Shown: in pieces, positions 1-9,117 of the stretch
Position numbering within the stretch: position 1 is the first letter of the stretch
How the letters are laid out: the number at the start of each line of letters is the position of its first letter
DNA from: Cellulomonas sp. URHD0024
GTDB lineage: Bacteria; Actinomycetota; Actinomycetes; Actinomycetales; Cellulomonadaceae
DNA length: 64,000 nt
Assembly (NCBI RefSeq): GCF_000426185.1
Contig: NZ_AUEW01000001.1
Span: 620,001-684,000, forward strand
Direction: 5' to 3'
Translations under genes and position numbers: made by a program
The notes under the pieces: generated by a model
Seen by the model: only the letters and a program-made list of their open reading frames with translations
Told to the model about the DNA's origin: nothing
Databases searched by the model: none

Positions 1-511
1 CACCCGCGTCGGTGACGAAGATCAGCACGTCCGCGACGGCGAGCGCCCGAAGCGCGATGCCCGCGTGGCTCGACGCCAGGCCGCCGCTGATCCCGGGCGT
101 GTCGACGAGCACCGTGCCGCCCTCCAGCAGTCGACGGGGTAGTCGCACCTCCAACGCACGAGCCTGCGGCCCGGCGTGACCGGTCGCGACCGCGTCGACG
201 TCGGTCGCCACGGCACCGCGCTCGGATGCCGGTCCCTCCCCCAGCAGCTCGCGCGCCTCGAAGCGCTCGCCGTACCGGACGTACGTGGGGACGGCGGTGG
301 CGACGTCGGCGTCGGTGGCGCACACGCGTGCGCCCAGCACGGCGTTGACCAGTGAGCTCTTGCCCTTCTTGAACTCGCCGCAGACCACCACCCGGAACTC
401 GGGGACGGCGAGGCGCCCGAGCGACGCCTCGATGCGGCCGACCAGGTCGTCACGTCCCTGTGCCCGTGCGGCGTCGGCGGTCTGGACGAGCAGGTCCTCG
501 ACGTCCCCCAT
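1..511 (-). CDS. Dynamin-like GTPase, N-terminal part (runs off the left edge)
   Basis: The first 170 codons of a large GTPase are visible; the gene continues past base 1. The ATG at 511 begins MGDVEDLLVQ. The G1/P-loop GEFKKGKSS lies near residues 46-54, a threonine-rich switch I stretch (ATDADVATAVPTYVRYG) follows, and the G3 motif DTPG is near residue 138. This order, with a long insert between G1 and G3, fits the dynamin/IniA family of bacterial membrane-remodelling GTPases. Such genes often occur in pairs in actinobacteria, so another may lie to the left. It is divergent from the LuxR-type regulator at 609. The family call is good; the membrane role is inferred from the family, since the helical stalk is not in the window. 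Confidence 0.85.
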   Translation of the reverse strand, partial: MGDVEDLLVQTADAARAQGRDDLVGRIEASLGRLAVPEFRVVVCGEFKKGKSSLVNAVLGARVCATDADVATAVPTYVRYGERFEARELLGEGPASERGAVATDVDAVATGHAGPQARALEVRLPRRLLEGGTVLVDTPGISGGLASSHAGIALRALAVADVLIFVTDAG

Positions 512-608
512 GTCCGCATTGTCGCGGTGCGAGCCCCGTCCGGGGAGACGTCGGGGCTGTTGAGTTTCTGTGGAGCGCCTGTTGAGCGTCGGGGCGCACT
601 GTGGCGTC

Positions 609-1259
609 GTGACGACGACGCTCACCGAGGCCAGGCCACGGCACACCACCTCCGACGTCGTGCGGGTCTGCATCGAAGGCGGCGACGCGATCACGCGCAC
701 CGGCATCGCGACGCTTCTCACGCACGACGCAGACCTCGCGGCCGTCCAGCCGGAGCACGGCCCCGACATCACGCTGGTCGTGCTCGACACGGTGACGCCC
801 AGGGGCCTCGCCGAGGTGCGGTCGCTCGCGGCCCGTGGGGACTCGCGAGTGGTGGTCGTCGTCGGCGACCTGAGCACGGACGTCGTCGCCGTGGTGCTGC
901 AGGCCGGTGCGGTCGGGCTGCTTCGCCGCCACGACGTGACCGGCGAGAGCCTCGCGCAGCTGCTCCGCTCCGTCGCCGGCGGCGACGCGGTGGTGCCGCC
1001 CGACCTGTTGTCCGCCCTGCTGCCGCACTCCGGCGGCGACGCGCCCGCGCCGCGGATGCTCGCGCTCGCGACGCTGACCGAGCGTGAGCGCGCGGTCCTG
1101 GAGATGCTCGGCGACGGGTCGGACACGCGCGAGATCGCACGGCGACTGGCCTACTCGGAGCGCACGGTCAAGACGATCATCCAGGACATCACGCGGCGGT
1201 TCGGGCTGCGCAACCGGTCGCACGCCGTCGCGTACGCCGTGCGGCACGGCTTGATCTGA
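609..1259 (+). CDS. LuxR/NarL-type regulator with degenerate receiver domain
   Basis: This encodes a two-domain regulator. The first ~120 residues look like a response-regulator receiver: a beta strand VRVCIEGGDAITRTG, then VVLDTVTP carrying an Asp at the usual phosphorylation site. The first acidic pair is reduced to E..D, the usual Thr/Ser strand reads VVVVVGDLS, and the conserved Lys is replaced (GLLRR), so signalling may be atypical. The C-terminal LuxR helix-turn-helix runs from LTERERAVLEML to the end. The start is uncertain: GTG 609 gives 216 residues and GTG 570 adds 13; neither has a clear ribosome site. It lies beside the injection-system genes, and its stop abuts the stop of the convergent hydrolase gene, so it is a candidate local regulator (inference). 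Confidence 0.8.
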   Translation: MTTTLTEARPRHTTSDVVRVCIEGGDAITRTGIATLLTHDADLAAVQPEHGPDITLVVLDTVTPRGLAEVRSLAARGDSRVVVVVGDLSTDVVAVVLQAGAVGLLRRHDVTGESLAQLLRSVAGGDAVVPPDLLSALLPHSGGDAPAPRMLALATLTERERAVLEMLGDGSDTREIARRLAYSERTVKTIIQDITRRFGLRNRSHAVAYAVRHGLI

Positions 1260-2510
1260 CTAGTGCACGTCGGGGTGGTCCTGGCCGAACAGGTCGTCCA
1301 CCAGGTGGTCGTCGTCCGGAACGGGGACGTCGTGCGTGAACGTCGTCGTCAGGGCGTCGGCCATGAGCGGGTCCGAGCCGCGCACCAGCTCGATCGAGTC
1401 GGAGTAGCCGTCCGAGTCCGAGTCGGCGACCGTCGGCCTGCTGCCCGTCACCATCAGCTCGTACCCGTCGGAGAGGCCGTCGCCGTCGGAGTCGATCGTG
1501 AACACGTCGAGACCGAGCTTGGCCTCCATCTGGTCCGTGATCCCGTCGCCGTCCGAGTCCAGGGCCGGATCGATCGCGTCGGCGTGCGACGTCCCGTCGG
1601 AGATCCCCGGGATGACCACCGCGAAGTCGAAACGCTTCTCGGTGGCCGCCCCGAACCGCACGCCCTTGTGCGGGTTCATCGCCTCGATCGTCTGCCCGTC
1701 GCCCATGCTGATGGCGACGTGGGCATTGGTGGGACGGACCGACCCGGCCACGGGCTCCGAGGGAAAGTTGAACAGCAGCGCGCCGGGCGTGTGGATCGCC
1801 TGCTCGACGGGGATCGCGTAGCCCTCGTCGCGCAGCTGGATGTACTGCATCCAGGACGCGTGCGGCAGGTCGACGCCGACGCGCCCGGCGGCCCACTTCA
1901 CCAGGCCGGAGCAGTCGAACGTGTCGGGGTCGGCGTCGTCGAGGTCCACCCTCTCCCCGAACACGTACGAGTCGCCGGCCTGGGCGGTGGCCGCGTCGAG
2001 GAACTGCTGGAGCACTCCCCCGTCGTGCCAGTCGCCGCCGTCGGTCACAGCCACGGCGTCGGAGACCGGATCCGCTCCTGGTTCCGGTGTCGCCACACCG
2101 CCGGCCGCCGCGGTCACGTCGCCGTACCCCTGCGTCCCGACCCAGCTGCCGACGGCGTGGTCCCCGTTCAGCGTCGCGGCGACCTCCGCCTCTGTCCGGA
2201 ACTGCAGGTAGCGCGCGCCCGTGCCGCGGTGGGTCACGGTCCAGGGCGAGATGTCGGTGCCGTGGCCCGACACCTCGAACGCCGCCTTCGCGTTGTTCAG
2301 CGGATCCGTCAGGTCGACGCCCTGCAGGTTCGGGTGCGCGGCGACGTTGATCTGCCAGAGGCCGAGCGAGTTCTCCCCGACCGTGGCGTGCGCGCCGGTC
2401 TCGCCGCCCGACTCCGCGAGCGCGATGGCCGTCATGGTCACGGCCTGATCCGGGCTGAACCCGGCCAGCCGGGCCACGCGGTAGATCTCGCTGGCCTCGA
2501 CGACGCTCAC
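1260..2510 (-). CDS. Putative injection-system cargo: lysozyme-like + NlpC/P60 + TSP3 repeats
   Basis: This 416-residue protein has three parts. Residues ~1-125 look like a lysozyme/transglycosylase fold, with the putative acid Glu33 in ALAESGG and a downstream SLGLWQIN motif. Residues ~160-305 are an NlpC/P60-type peptidase with Cys200 (FDCSGLVKWA) and His264 (AHVAISMG). Residues ~316-375 carry three calcium-binding thrombospondin type 3-like repeats (DSDGDGITD, DSDGDGLSD, DSDSDGYSD). There is no signal peptide or membrane segment, which is unusual for a cell-wall hydrolase. Position beside Pvc16, eCIS_core and ATPase genes suggests cargo carried or released by the contractile particle. It could instead be a spike-associated lysin. 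The domain calls are solid; the cargo role is inference. Confidence 0.82.
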   Translation of the reverse strand: MSVVEASEIYRVARLAGFSPDQAVTMTAIALAESGGETGAHATVGENSLGLWQINVAAHPNLQGVDLTDPLNNAKAAFEVSGHGTDISPWTVTHRGTGARYLQFRTEAEVAATLNGDHAVGSWVGTQGYGDVTAAAGGVATPEPGADPVSDAVAVTDGGDWHDGGVLQQFLDAATAQAGDSYVFGERVDLDDADPDTFDCSGLVKWAAGRVGVDLPHASWMQYIQLRDEGYAIPVEQAIHTPGALLFNFPSEPVAGSVRPTNAHVAISMGDGQTIEAMNPHKGVRFGAATEKRFDFAVVIPGISDGTSHADAIDPALDSDGDGITDQMEAKLGLDVFTIDSDGDGLSDGYELMVTGSRPTVADSDSDGYSDSIELVRGSDPLMADALTTTFTHDVPVPDDDHLVDDLFGQDHPDVH

Positions 2511-2543
2511 GTCGCCAGGCTAGGCGCGCTCCCCGCCCACGTC

Positions 2544-2559
2544 ACTGCCCGTTGGGGCA
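2544..2559. promoter_or_regulatory. Candidate operator, copy 1 (ACTGCCCG-NNN-GGGCA)
   Basis: In the 101-nt gap between the divergent starts at 2510 (minus) and 2612 (plus), TGCCC (2546-2550) and GGGCA (2555-2559) face each other across a 4-nt centre. The 16-base pattern matches the longer palindrome at 9118-9137, which sits in the other divergent gap of this locus. A shared regulator-binding site is inferred; no factor is known. Confidence 0.4.
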
Positions 2560-2611
2560 TGCCTCGCCCACTCCTCGGCCACGACGACGAGTCCGGCGGG
2601 AGCATGGTGCT

Positions 2612-3175
2612 GTGATCTCCGACGTCGATGCCGCACTCGCGGCTCTCCTGCGGACCGAGGTCCTGCTCGGCCAGAGCGCGGAGGTGGTGCTCGAGGCACC
2701 GACGCGCGAGTGGGCGGCGCGCCGAGGCGGGCCCGTCGTGGACGTGTTCCTGTACGACATCCGGGAGGACGTCGAGCGCCGCGACGGCCAGGCCCGCGCC
2801 GTGCGCGACGAGAACGGGCGCATCTCCGGGCATCGCCCGGGCCCGCGCTACTACAAGGTGTCCTACCTGGTCACCGCCTGGACCAGCCGGCCCGAGGACG
2901 AACACCTGCTGCTCGGGCAGATCCTGGACAACCTCGTGCGCTTCGACCGCATCCCCGAGTCGTGCCTGCCACCGCGGTTCGTCGACGAGCAGCTGGTGAT
3001 CACCGTCGCCCGGCCGCCTGGCCCGGACCGTTCGCTGACCGACCTGTGGGGCGCGCTGGGCGGAGAGATGAAGCCGTCTCTGGACGTCGTGATCGTGGCG
3101 CCCCTGCAGCCCGCCCGCGAGTTCGTCGCCGGGCCACCGGTGCAGGAGCGCGACCTGCGCGTCGCCGAGCGCTGA
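2612..3175 (+). CDS. Pvc16/Afp16-type tube-capping protein (DUF4255)
   Basis: This 187-residue protein matches the Pvc16 N-terminal (DUF4255) family: MISDVDAALAALL at the start, VVDVFLYDIREDVERRD, then YYKVSYLVTAWT and DEHLLLGQILDNLVR. In Afp and PVC particles the homologue ends tube growth and caps the sheath at the end away from the baseplate. The GTG at 2612 is chosen because the sequence immediately before it (gcgggag) can act as a ribosome site and the family core begins there; a longer in-frame reading to 2552 adds only a basic, low-quality leader. It is separated from the other structural genes by two minus-strand genes, yet lies in the same locus. Its stop is 9 nt from the convergent stop of the DUF4157 gene. 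Confidence 0.85.
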   Translation: MISDVDAALAALLRTEVLLGQSAEVVLEAPTREWAARRGGPVVDVFLYDIREDVERRDGQARAVRDENGRISGHRPGPRYYKVSYLVTAWTSRPEDEHLLLGQILDNLVRFDRIPESCLPPRFVDEQLVITVARPPGPDRSLTDLWGALGGEMKPSLDVVIVAPLQPAREFVAGPPVQERDLRVAER

Positions 3176-3184
3176 TCTACGACC

Positions 3185-6100
3185 TCACTCCGAGGAGATC
3201 TCCAACGCATCGATGACCTCAGGCGTCAGCCCGAGGTTCTGGACTCGAGCCATCCACGCCTCCACCAGCATGGCGCGGACGTCGGCGAGCTGTTCGTCGG
3301 CGGCCGCCTTGATCTCGCTACCGTCGGGAATCACAGGCTCCGGACTGTTTGCTGGGCCCCGCCGGACGCTGTTCGTCTGGCTGGAGACCGCCGAATCGAT
3401 GTCGTTGCTCTCCTGCGACACGAACAACGTCGTGTCCGTGACAGCGTCGCCGCTGGCCTTCGCGATCTCCTGGTGCAACCAGTACATGAACTCCCGGAAG
3501 TTGGTGATGGCATGCTGCATGCCCTGGCCACCCGTGCCGCCGCTCACCTTCTCAGTGTCCAGCTCGACCTCGATCGCCGTCTTGAGGTCCTTGTACGCGG
3601 AGGCCGCCTTCGACTTGGCGGCGACGACGTCGCCGTAGTCCTTCGAGTCCTTGCGAGCCGCAGCACCCTGATAGGTCACGATCGTCGTCTGGTTCTTGTC
3701 GAGGCCTGATCCACGGTCCGGCAGGTCGGCCCCGAGCGCGTGCCAGAGCAACGACCCGCTACGGAACGGGAGCACGTGCTCGGACCGCGTCTGCCAGATC
3801 AGAGGTCCGGGCGCCCTGGCCTTCGGGTGCTGGGCCTTGCTGACGATCCGTTGTCCCTGGAGCCCGTGCTTCTCCTTGGTCCCGACACCCGGAGCACTCG
3901 CGCCCGGGTTGAGGATCGCGAAGGCGCGTACCTTCGCGACGAGGTCGATCGTCGCCTTGTCGAGTGCCGTGAGGAGCGGTCCGAGCTTCTTCACATCCCT
4001 CGGGACCTTGGCGCGCTCGTCGTCGTACGCCTTCTTGGCGGCGATGTAGGCGTCGACCTCCGCCTGGAACTTCGGGGCGTCGGGCATCAGCGAGACGGGG
4101 ACAGGGTCGCTGTGGAGCACGAGCGCACCGTCGGGCCCGTCCGACCTGACGTGATGCGTCTCGTCAACCTCCTCGACCTCCTCGTCCACGACGAAGGGCT
4201 TGTCGAACCTGGCCGGATCGATATCGCTGTCCTTGTCACCTCCCAGGCCCAGTGCGTCCAGTGCGGCCCTGCCCAGCGCGATCGCCTTGTCGAGCAGCCA
4301 GTCGATGGCCTCGTCGATCTTGACGCGCAGACCCAGGACGATCTTCTTGACCTCGTCGGGCACGTCGCCGAGCCCTGCCTGGTTCATCAGGAAGCCGATC
4401 GCGACCGGGACCGAGCCGGCCAGGCCCTTCTCGAGCATGGCGGCGCCGGGCGCCACGTCACCCTTGGCGATCGACGCGACCGTCGAGACGTAGCTGTCGA
4501 CGAGCTCCAGGAGCTCCCGCACGTAGTCGAGGACGGACTGGATCCCCTTGAAGATCGCGATGGCGCTGTTCACGACCGCCATGACGCCGGTCGGGTCGAG
4601 CATCGAGAGGACCTTGGCGACCGCCTTGTCGACGACCTCCTTCATGATCCACTGCTTGGCCGAGTCGAAGATCAGGTCCCACAGGTTGCTCAGCTGCTCG
4701 CTGATCTTGTCCCAGATCGCCTCGAAGCCCCGCTCCTGGATGTCCTTGAGGAAGGCGAACGCCTCGCCCGCCAGCTCGATGGCGCCCTTGATCTTGTCGA
4801 CCGTCTCCTGGCCGATCTTGTCGGCGAGCTTCTTCCACAGGCTCTCGACCGTGATGCCGGAGACCTGGATCACCAGCGTGATCGCGGCCTGGACGGACAG
4901 CTCGGTCGGCACCTGGACGCCGATCGTCTTGAGGCCGCGGAACATCCAGTCGGCCAGGCCCTTGAGCAGGTAGTCCGCAACCTTGTCGAAGAAGGCGCTG
5001 AACCCGCGCTTCATCGCCTCGATGAGGTTCATCAGGAACGCGATCGGGTCCTTCTTGATGTCGTCGATCGCCGACATCGCCTGGTCGATGATGTGCCCGA
5101 GCAGCTCGGGCGGGAAGTTCATCAACCGCAGGATCAGCTCGACGACGACCTGGATGACGACGGCCGCGAACGTGATGATCCGTTCGAGCGGGCCACCGAA
5201 CTCGTCCATGATCTTCTGGAACGTCTCGATGGGCTTGAGCAGGTTCTCCAGCGTCACCAGGTTCCAGATGCCGAGGAACGTGTCGGTGATCGTCTTCCAG
5301 GAGATGTTCAGCGACTCCATGGCCGACGTGATCCGGCCGGCCGCGTCGGCGATCACGCCCGACTCGGCGAGCTTCTTGTACATGCCGTCGCCGCCGGGCA
5401 GCAGGAGGATGAACCCCTTGATGAGGTTCTCGGCGGTGCGCGGCACCGCCACCTCGGTGAAGGGGTCCTTCTCGAGGATGACGGTGAGCAGCTCGTAGCC
5501 GGGGATCTTCTGGGCGTGCGTCGACAGCCACGCCAGCAGCGACTTCTTGACCAGGACGAGGACCTGCTTGATGACGTCCTGGGCGAAGTCGCCGATCTTC
5601 TTGACGATCCCCCAGGCCTGGTCGGCCAGGGCCGGAAGCGTGTCCAGGAGGTTCGGGAGGTTGGCCGGCGTCAGCGCGTCCCCGGCCTTGCTGAGCAGCC
5701 CGCCGATCTCGCTGATGATCCCCTTGAACTGGTCGATCTTGCTGCCGACCCAGTCCGCGGTCTCCTGGAGCGTGCCGCGCTCGGTCATCTGGGCGAGCAC
5801 GTCGTCCTGGTGCAGGACCTTGAGGAACTCGGTGAGGATCTCGACGGGCGTCGCCGGGACGTCCTCGCCGGTCAACGGGTTGGTGTGCAGGACCTTCTTG
5901 GCGAGGTTCCAGTACGGGGCGATGCTCTCCTTCTCGAGGAACGGCTCGGCGACCTTCGCCAGGACGGCTCGGACCTTCGCGATCACCGTGGCCGCGATCT
6001 CGCCGAGGAACGCCTTGAGGTCGCTGACGATCCCGTTCAGGTACTTGCGCGCGATCGCGACGTTGTAGTCGACGCCCTCGACGATCTTCATCTCGTCCCA

Positions 6101-7099
6101 GGCGGCCTCGAAGTCGTGCATCACCCGGCCGAACGTGAGGTTGTGGTTGGCCAGGCCGTCGCTGATCATCGTGAAGACGTCGTCGAGCACCTTGACGGTC
6201 TGCAGCAGCGGCCCGACCGCAGCCCCGAACGGTCCGTACGACAAGAGCTTCTCGACGAACGACTGGCGGCTCGCGGCCGCGGACTCGCCCGTGATCGGGT
6301 CGCTGCCCACGACGACCGTCACGACCCCGTACCCCGGCAGCGCCTGGAAGTCCTTGATGAGCCAGTCGGGCATGAGCGTGCCCAGGGCGAGCCGGGCGAC
6401 GTCGGCCCGGTAGACCCCGACCGCCTGCTGCTGGACGACGTGCGTGGCCTCGTGCGCCATCAGCTCCAGGTCGGCCGCCGACTGGCCCTCGCCCAGGAAG
6501 ATGTCGGCGCCGACGGTGAAGGCCCGCGCCTGGAGCTCGGCGGCCGCGGCGCTGACCTCGGGGCCCTGGTGCACGCGGACCGCGCCGAGGTCCACACCGA
6601 GGTGCTGCTCGACCCGCACCTGCACGGCCGGATCCAGCGGAGCACCGGTGCCGGGACTGCCCAGCAACGAGTGGACGTGCGGGGAGACGTCGACCTGGCC
6701 ACCCGCGGCCACGGCCTCGGCGTGCTCGGCGACCGACCCGTCCTGAGCGGGAACGGCCGGCGCGCCGTCGTCGTCGCGCGCGACGAGGGGCGCACGCGCT
6801 GGCGGTGGTGGCGCCGCAGGGGGCACACCGGGGACCACGACGGCCGCACGGCGGTGCACGATGTCGGAGGCGACCTGCGCCGCCTCCCGTTCGGCCGGGT
6901 CGTTCGGGTGTGTCACGCCGAGGGTCGCGCGCGCGATCCTGTTGGCCGGAGCGGGCCCGGTCGGTGCGCCCTGCGTGGCGAGCGAACCGCCGGCCCGCGC
7001 GAGCCGTGCGAGGCTCGCGTTCGACGCTCCCGCGCCGAGCGGGTTGCGCGAGACCGGCGTCCGGAGCGCGTCGGGCGCCGCCGTCCGCTCGGGCTCCAT
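3185..7099 (-). CDS. Large DUF4157 (eCIS_core) protein, candidate effector or tail-lumen protein
   Basis: This 1304-residue protein starts with a disordered Ala/Pro-rich region that includes HPNDPAEREA (64-73), the motif usual at the head of eCIS-linked proteins. The DUF4157 domain follows at ~155-230, with the zinc-protease-like HEATH at 216-220. Residues ~235-1000 form a very long, mostly helical, amphipathic region. The C-terminal ~250 residues are globular and include SEHVLPF (1106-1112), which resembles an HNH-type nuclease core only loosely. DUF4157 is the hallmark of eCIS cargo. The start at ATG 7099 lies 26 nt after the ATPase stop; GTG 7120 is an alternative. It forms an operon with the upstream ATPase. 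The family is sure; the toxin activity is unproven. Confidence 0.85.
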   Translation of the reverse strand: MEPERTAAPDALRTPVSRNPLGAGASNASLARLARAGGSLATQGAPTGPAPANRIARATLGVTHPNDPAEREAAQVASDIVHRRAAVVVPGVPPAAPPPPARAPLVARDDDGAPAVPAQDGSVAEHAEAVAAGGQVDVSPHVHSLLGSPGTGAPLDPAVQVRVEQHLGVDLGAVRVHQGPEVSAAAAELQARAFTVGADIFLGEGQSAADLELMAHEATHVVQQQAVGVYRADVARLALGTLMPDWLIKDFQALPGYGVVTVVVGSDPITGESAAASRQSFVEKLLSYGPFGAAVGPLLQTVKVLDDVFTMISDGLANHNLTFGRVMHDFEAAWDEMKIVEGVDYNVAIARKYLNGIVSDLKAFLGEIAATVIAKVRAVLAKVAEPFLEKESIAPYWNLAKKVLHTNPLTGEDVPATPVEILTEFLKVLHQDDVLAQMTERGTLQETADWVGSKIDQFKGIISEIGGLLSKAGDALTPANLPNLLDTLPALADQAWGIVKKIGDFAQDVIKQVLVLVKKSLLAWLSTHAQKIPGYELLTVILEKDPFTEVAVPRTAENLIKGFILLLPGGDGMYKKLAESGVIADAAGRITSAMESLNISWKTITDTFLGIWNLVTLENLLKPIETFQKIMDEFGGPLERIITFAAVVIQVVVELILRLMNFPPELLGHIIDQAMSAIDDIKKDPIAFLMNLIEAMKRGFSAFFDKVADYLLKGLADWMFRGLKTIGVQVPTELSVQAAITLVIQVSGITVESLWKKLADKIGQETVDKIKGAIELAGEAFAFLKDIQERGFEAIWDKISEQLSNLWDLIFDSAKQWIMKEVVDKAVAKVLSMLDPTGVMAVVNSAIAIFKGIQSVLDYVRELLELVDSYVSTVASIAKGDVAPGAAMLEKGLAGSVPVAIGFLMNQAGLGDVPDEVKKIVLGLRVKIDEAIDWLLDKAIALGRAALDALGLGGDKDSDIDPARFDKPFVVDEEVEEVDETHHVRSDGPDGALVLHSDPVPVSLMPDAPKFQAEVDAYIAAKKAYDDERAKVPRDVKKLGPLLTALDKATIDLVAKVRAFAILNPGASAPGVGTKEKHGLQGQRIVSKAQHPKARAPGPLIWQTRSEHVLPFRSGSLLWHALGADLPDRGSGLDKNQTTIVTYQGAAARKDSKDYGDVVAAKSKAASAYKDLKTAIEVELDTEKVSGGTGGQGMQHAITNFREFMYWLHQEIAKASGDAVTDTTLFVSQESNDIDSAVSSQTNSVRRGPANSPEPVIPDGSEIKAAADEQLADVRAMLVEAWMARVQNLGLTPEVIDALEISSE

Positions 7100-7124
7100 C
7101 GTCCTGGTCGGCGTCGGCACGGCC

Positions 7125-9074
7125 CTACCGCCCTGACCGGACGACGTCGAAGTACCGCTCGAACTCGACGGGCGTGGACAGGTGACCGAGCTTGACGAAC
7201 TCGCGCTGCATGGCCATGACGACGCGTTCCATCGTGATGGCCCCACCCTCGTCGGCGGCCGTGAACGCGGCACCCAGGGCGGCGCCTCGGATCACGCCAC
7301 CGGTGACCTTGAACTGCCGGGCGAGGAAGTCCAGATCGAGGTCCTCGACCGGGGCCTCGGGCGGGAACACGAGCCCCCAGATGCGGCGACGCTGCTCGTC
7401 GTCGGGCGCCGTGAACGTCACGGCCACACCGATCCGCCGCAGGAACGCGTCGTCGATGTTGCGCTGCAGGTTCGTGGCCATCACCACCAGGCCGTCGAAC
7501 GTCTCGAGCCGCTGCAGGAGGTAGGCGACCTCGATGTTGGCGTACCGGTCGTGCGCGCTCGACACCTCGGAGCGCCGACCGAACAGCGCGTCGGCCTCGT
7601 CGAAGAACAGGACCACGTCGCCTGCTCCGGCGGCCGCGAAGATCCGTTCGAGGTTCTTCTCGGTCTCGCCGATGTACTTGCTGACCACGGCCGACAGGTC
7701 GACCTTGTAGACGTCGAGCCCGAGCTCACCCGCGACGACCTCCGCCGCGAGCGTCTTGCCTGTGCCGGAGGGTCCGGCGAAGAGTGCGACGACCCCCGCC
7801 GACGGCACCGCCGGGAACCCCCAGTCGCCGAACACCGTGCGGCGTTGGCGGTATCGAGCCGCGAGCTCGTGGAGCTGTCCCTGCTGCGGGTCGGGAAGGA
7901 CCAGGTCGCCCCAACCGCGTCGCGGTCGCACCCGCAGCGCGAGACCGTCCAGGTGCCCCCCGGCCAGTCGTCGGACGGTGGAGTGCACGGCGTCCGGTCC
8001 GGCGATCGTGGTCAGCAGCCGTAGCTGCTCCCGCGTGAGGCGCTGGCCGTCGTCGTCCAGGGACCCGGTGGCCGCCAGCCAGTCCTGCGGGCCGGCCTCA
8101 CCGTCGAGCACGTCGAGCTCACGCCAGCGTCGTTCCGGCAGCGACTCCAGCGGCAGCTCACGTCTCGACGACAGCGCCACCGAGACGGTCGGCACCGCCT
8201 CGATCCGGGCGGCGGCCGCCGCGTCCGGCGGTGCCGTCACCTCGAGGACGACGGCGGCACCGTTCACGACCGCCTCCCGGACGACCGCGGACCACTGCAC
8301 GTCGTCGCTCGGCACAGCGCTGACCAGCAGCGGGATACCCGGCAGCTCGGCTGCGACCGCGCGTCGTCGGCTCTCCGGGTCGGCGCCGTGCACGAGCACC
8401 GCGCGCGGCCCGGCCCGCGCCGATCTGGGTGGTTTGCCGGCGCCGGGCAGGAGTCGAGCGCGCGGAGGCAGTCCGGGGTCGGGTGAGTCGGCGCCGAGCA
8501 CGGACCACACGACCCGCGCCGCGACCCCCCACATCTGCACCGCCCAGGGCGCCGGGGCGTCGGCGACGACGAGCTCGGCGGTCCGGAGCGGCGACCCCGG
8601 CGCGACCGCTCGCGCGCCGGGGTGATCAGGTCCGAGCAGTCGGGCGAGCGACGCGTGCGTCAGACGAGGCAGCTGGACCGAGTCCTGCACGTAGGCGACG
8701 AGCCGCTGCCGTCGCGGGTCCACCTCGACCGCCGTCAGCAACGCCAGGACCTCGAGATCGCCGCGCGTCAGGTCGGCGTTGCGGGCGATGCGCGCGAGCG
8801 GGTCGTTCGAACGCATGGCCCACGCGGCCAGCTGCTTGCGCGCCAGCGCGACGACCGGTGCGAACGCCCGCCGGATCGGCGCGACCGCCTCGGCCTCGGG
8901 TCCGTCGAGACCCGGGAGCCCGCGCAGCAACGCGTCGAGCTCTTCGTCGGCGACGTACATGCCGGCGAAGTCCCGCGGCGGAACGCCGGAGACCACACGG
9001 CAGAGCGCGGCCTCACGCTGCAGCACGAGGTCGGCGTAGCGCTCCCAGGGCGTCACCATCCCGTAGTAGTGCAT
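7125..9074 (-). CDS. Afp15/Pvc15-type AAA+ ATPase
   Basis: This is a ~649-residue AAA+ ATPase. The N-terminal two thirds are poorly conserved; the C-terminal module has Walker A GPSGTGKT (~434-441), Walker B VVLFFDEADALFG, sensor 1 VVMATNLQRNID and the arginine-finger region DDAFLRRIGVAVTF. Afp15-type ATPases are core eCIS parts thought to assist particle assembly or cargo loading. ATG 9074 was chosen; ATG 9059 (MVTPWERY) and GTG 9101 are also in frame and none has a strong ribosome site. It is the first gene of a minus-strand pair with the DUF4157 gene, and diverges from the sheath gene across a gap that holds a perfect palindrome. Confidence 0.9.
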   Translation of the reverse strand: MHYYGMVTPWERYADLVLQREAALCRVVSGVPPRDFAGMYVADEELDALLRGLPGLDGPEAEAVAPIRRAFAPVVALARKQLAAWAMRSNDPLARIARNADLTRGDLEVLALLTAVEVDPRRQRLVAYVQDSVQLPRLTHASLARLLGPDHPGARAVAPGSPLRTAELVVADAPAPWAVQMWGVAARVVWSVLGADSPDPGLPPRARLLPGAGKPPRSARAGPRAVLVHGADPESRRRAVAAELPGIPLLVSAVPSDDVQWSAVVREAVVNGAAVVLEVTAPPDAAAAARIEAVPTVSVALSSRRELPLESLPERRWRELDVLDGEAGPQDWLAATGSLDDDGQRLTREQLRLLTTIAGPDAVHSTVRRLAGGHLDGLALRVRPRRGWGDLVLPDPQQGQLHELAARYRQRRTVFGDWGFPAVPSAGVVALFAGPSGTGKTLAAEVVAGELGLDVYKVDLSAVVSKYIGETEKNLERIFAAAGAGDVVLFFDEADALFGRRSEVSSAHDRYANIEVAYLLQRLETFDGLVVMATNLQRNIDDAFLRRIGVAVTFTAPDDEQRRRIWGLVFPPEAPVEDLDLDFLARQFKVTGGVIRGAALGAAFTAADEGGAITMERVVMAMQREFVKLGHLSTPVEFERYFDVVRSGR

Positions 9075-9117
9075 CGGGACCGGCCGCGACCAGCACCTCA
9101 CCTGCCATTGCCCCGGG

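Noticed and set aside
3740..7195. 1151-codon open frame on the plus strand opposite the DUF4157 gene
   Set aside because: It is rich in Asp/Arg/Gly/Leu with no family motifs and mirrors the codon bias of the minus-strand gene, which has clear domains.
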